Assembly: GCF_028649475.1 (NCBI RefSeq)
Contig: NZ_JAQSIP010000002.1
Span: forward strand, 372,001 to 436,000
DNA from: Curvibacter cyanobacteriorum
GTDB taxonomy: Bacteria > Pseudomonadota > Gammaproteobacteria > Burkholderiales > Burkholderiaceae_C
DNA: 64,000 nucleotides
Direction: 5' to 3'
Under the pieces are notes generated by a model. The model did no database searches, was not told where the DNA came from, and saw only the letters and a list, made by a program, of their open reading frames with translations. The position numbers and the translations under genes are program-made. Within the stretch, counting starts at the first letter, position 1. The number at the start of each line of letters is the position of its first letter. This document shows positions 63,597 through 64,000 of the stretch, one piece after another.

Positions 63597-64000
63597 CTTT
63601 GATTTTCAGTTGCTCGGCCAGGCGGGTCCAGTGGGCGGTCTCGCTGGCCAGTTGTCGGTCGAATTCGTCGCCGCAGAGCAGGGCGGGTTCCATGCCCAGT
63701 TGTTGCAGCTTGTCGGTGCCGGCGCTGGAGCCAACGTAGCGGCTGACCTCGGTTTGCATTTTCTTGAGGGCCGCCTCGGGCAGTTGGGCCGGGGCCAGGA
63801 CCCCGTACCAGGCGTCGGCCCGGTACGACTTGATGCCCGACTCCTCGAAGGTCGGCACCGCCGGCAAGGCTTCCGAGCGCTTGGGGCTGGCGATCGCCAG
63901 CGCCACCAGTTTGCCGGCTTTGACCGACGCCAGCACCGAGCCCAGCGAGGCGAACGACGCCGTGACCTGACCCGCCATCACATCGGCCAGCGCAGGGGCC
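63589..64000 (-). CDS. Bug/TctC-type tripartite tricarboxylate transporter receptor, 3' end
   Basis: The frame is open to the right window edge (PALADVMAGQVTASFAS... read in pieces), so this is the C-terminal part (about 136 residues) of a longer gene. LASVKAGKLVALAIASPKRSEALPAVPTFEE and the end ETAHWTRLAEQLKIKDD are typical of Bug receptors, periplasmic proteins that capture organic acids such as citrate or aromatic carboxylates. Such genes are highly multiplied in Burkholderiales. It overlaps the amidohydrolase start by 8 bases, giving an operon of capture, hydrolysis and lactone processing. Confidence 0.9.
   Translation of the reverse strand, partial: APALADVMAGQVTASFASLGSVLASVKAGKLVALAIASPKRSEALPAVPTFEESGIKSYRADAWYGVLAPAQLPEAALKKMQTEVSRYVGSSAGTDKLQQLGMEPALLCGDEFDRQLASETAHWTRLAEQLKIKDD

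Overview
The window is about 64 kb of a dense, high-GC bacterial chromosome. Gene content points to a betaproteobacterium of the order Burkholderiales, most likely Comamonadaceae. Supporting markers are an EF-P with arginine 32 next to its rhamnosyltransferase EarP, a phaC-phaA-phaB polyhydroxybutyrate cluster, a Bug/TctC-type solute-binding protein, vanillate demethylase genes with VanR, and a hupB - tRNA-Val - ppiD - tRNA-His block. I assign the family by gene content only; no rRNA is present. No phage, transposase, integrase or CRISPR array was found, so this reads as core chromosome with catabolic islands.

Layout. 1-3.1 kb: three overlapping genes (ABC-type binding protein, SLC13 permease with a soluble N-terminal domain, second binding-like protein). 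3.1-10 kb: FAD-linked oxidase plus carboxymuconolactone-decarboxylase-like protein with a divergent LysR, DUF2069 and BrkB membrane proteins, a hydrolase and a MetY-type enzyme. 10-17 kb: CBS protein, chemoreceptor, PAS-GAF-GGDEF-EAL protein, aroC and an MFS transporter. 17-20.9 kb: nrdR and glyA behind a ZTP (pfl) riboswitch, a lytic transglycosylase, and a gap that appears to hold an unassigned small RNA gene. 20.9-29.3 kb: giant DUF748 protein, DUF349 protein, YpeA acetyltransferase, Nudix hydrolase. 29.4-34.9 kb: efp and earP, then uvrC, pgsA and an EamA exporter.

34.9-38 kb: a LysR regulator divergent from a haloacetate-dehalogenase-like hydrolase and tartrate dehydrogenase. 38-41.4 kb: hupB, two tRNAs, ppiD and an H-NS-family protein. 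41.4-47 kb: Tim44-like, DUF2062, TerC, NhaR-like, HPF/RaiA and TerB-like genes. 47-50 kb: vanB, vanA and divergent vanR with two visible VanR-type operators. 50-56 kb: secreted acidic/basic repeat protein, Nudix hydrolase, aspartate dehydrogenase, a fumarylacetoacetate-hydrolase-family protein with a nearby zeta-class isomerase (gentisate or homogentisate type ring-cleavage chemistry), and pgeF. 56-60 kb: phaC, phaA, phaB. 60-64 kb: a CPA2 antiporter and an overlapping operon of TctC-type binding protein, amidohydrolase and SMP-30 lactonase running off the right edge.

The most interesting signals are the ZTP riboswitch whose 3' end is complementary to the glyA ribosome binding site, the candidate small RNA at about 20.56-20.78 kb, the binding-protein/SLC13 operon at the left edge, the paired VanR operators, the complete haloacetate-dehalogenase residue signature, and several short tandem repeats.
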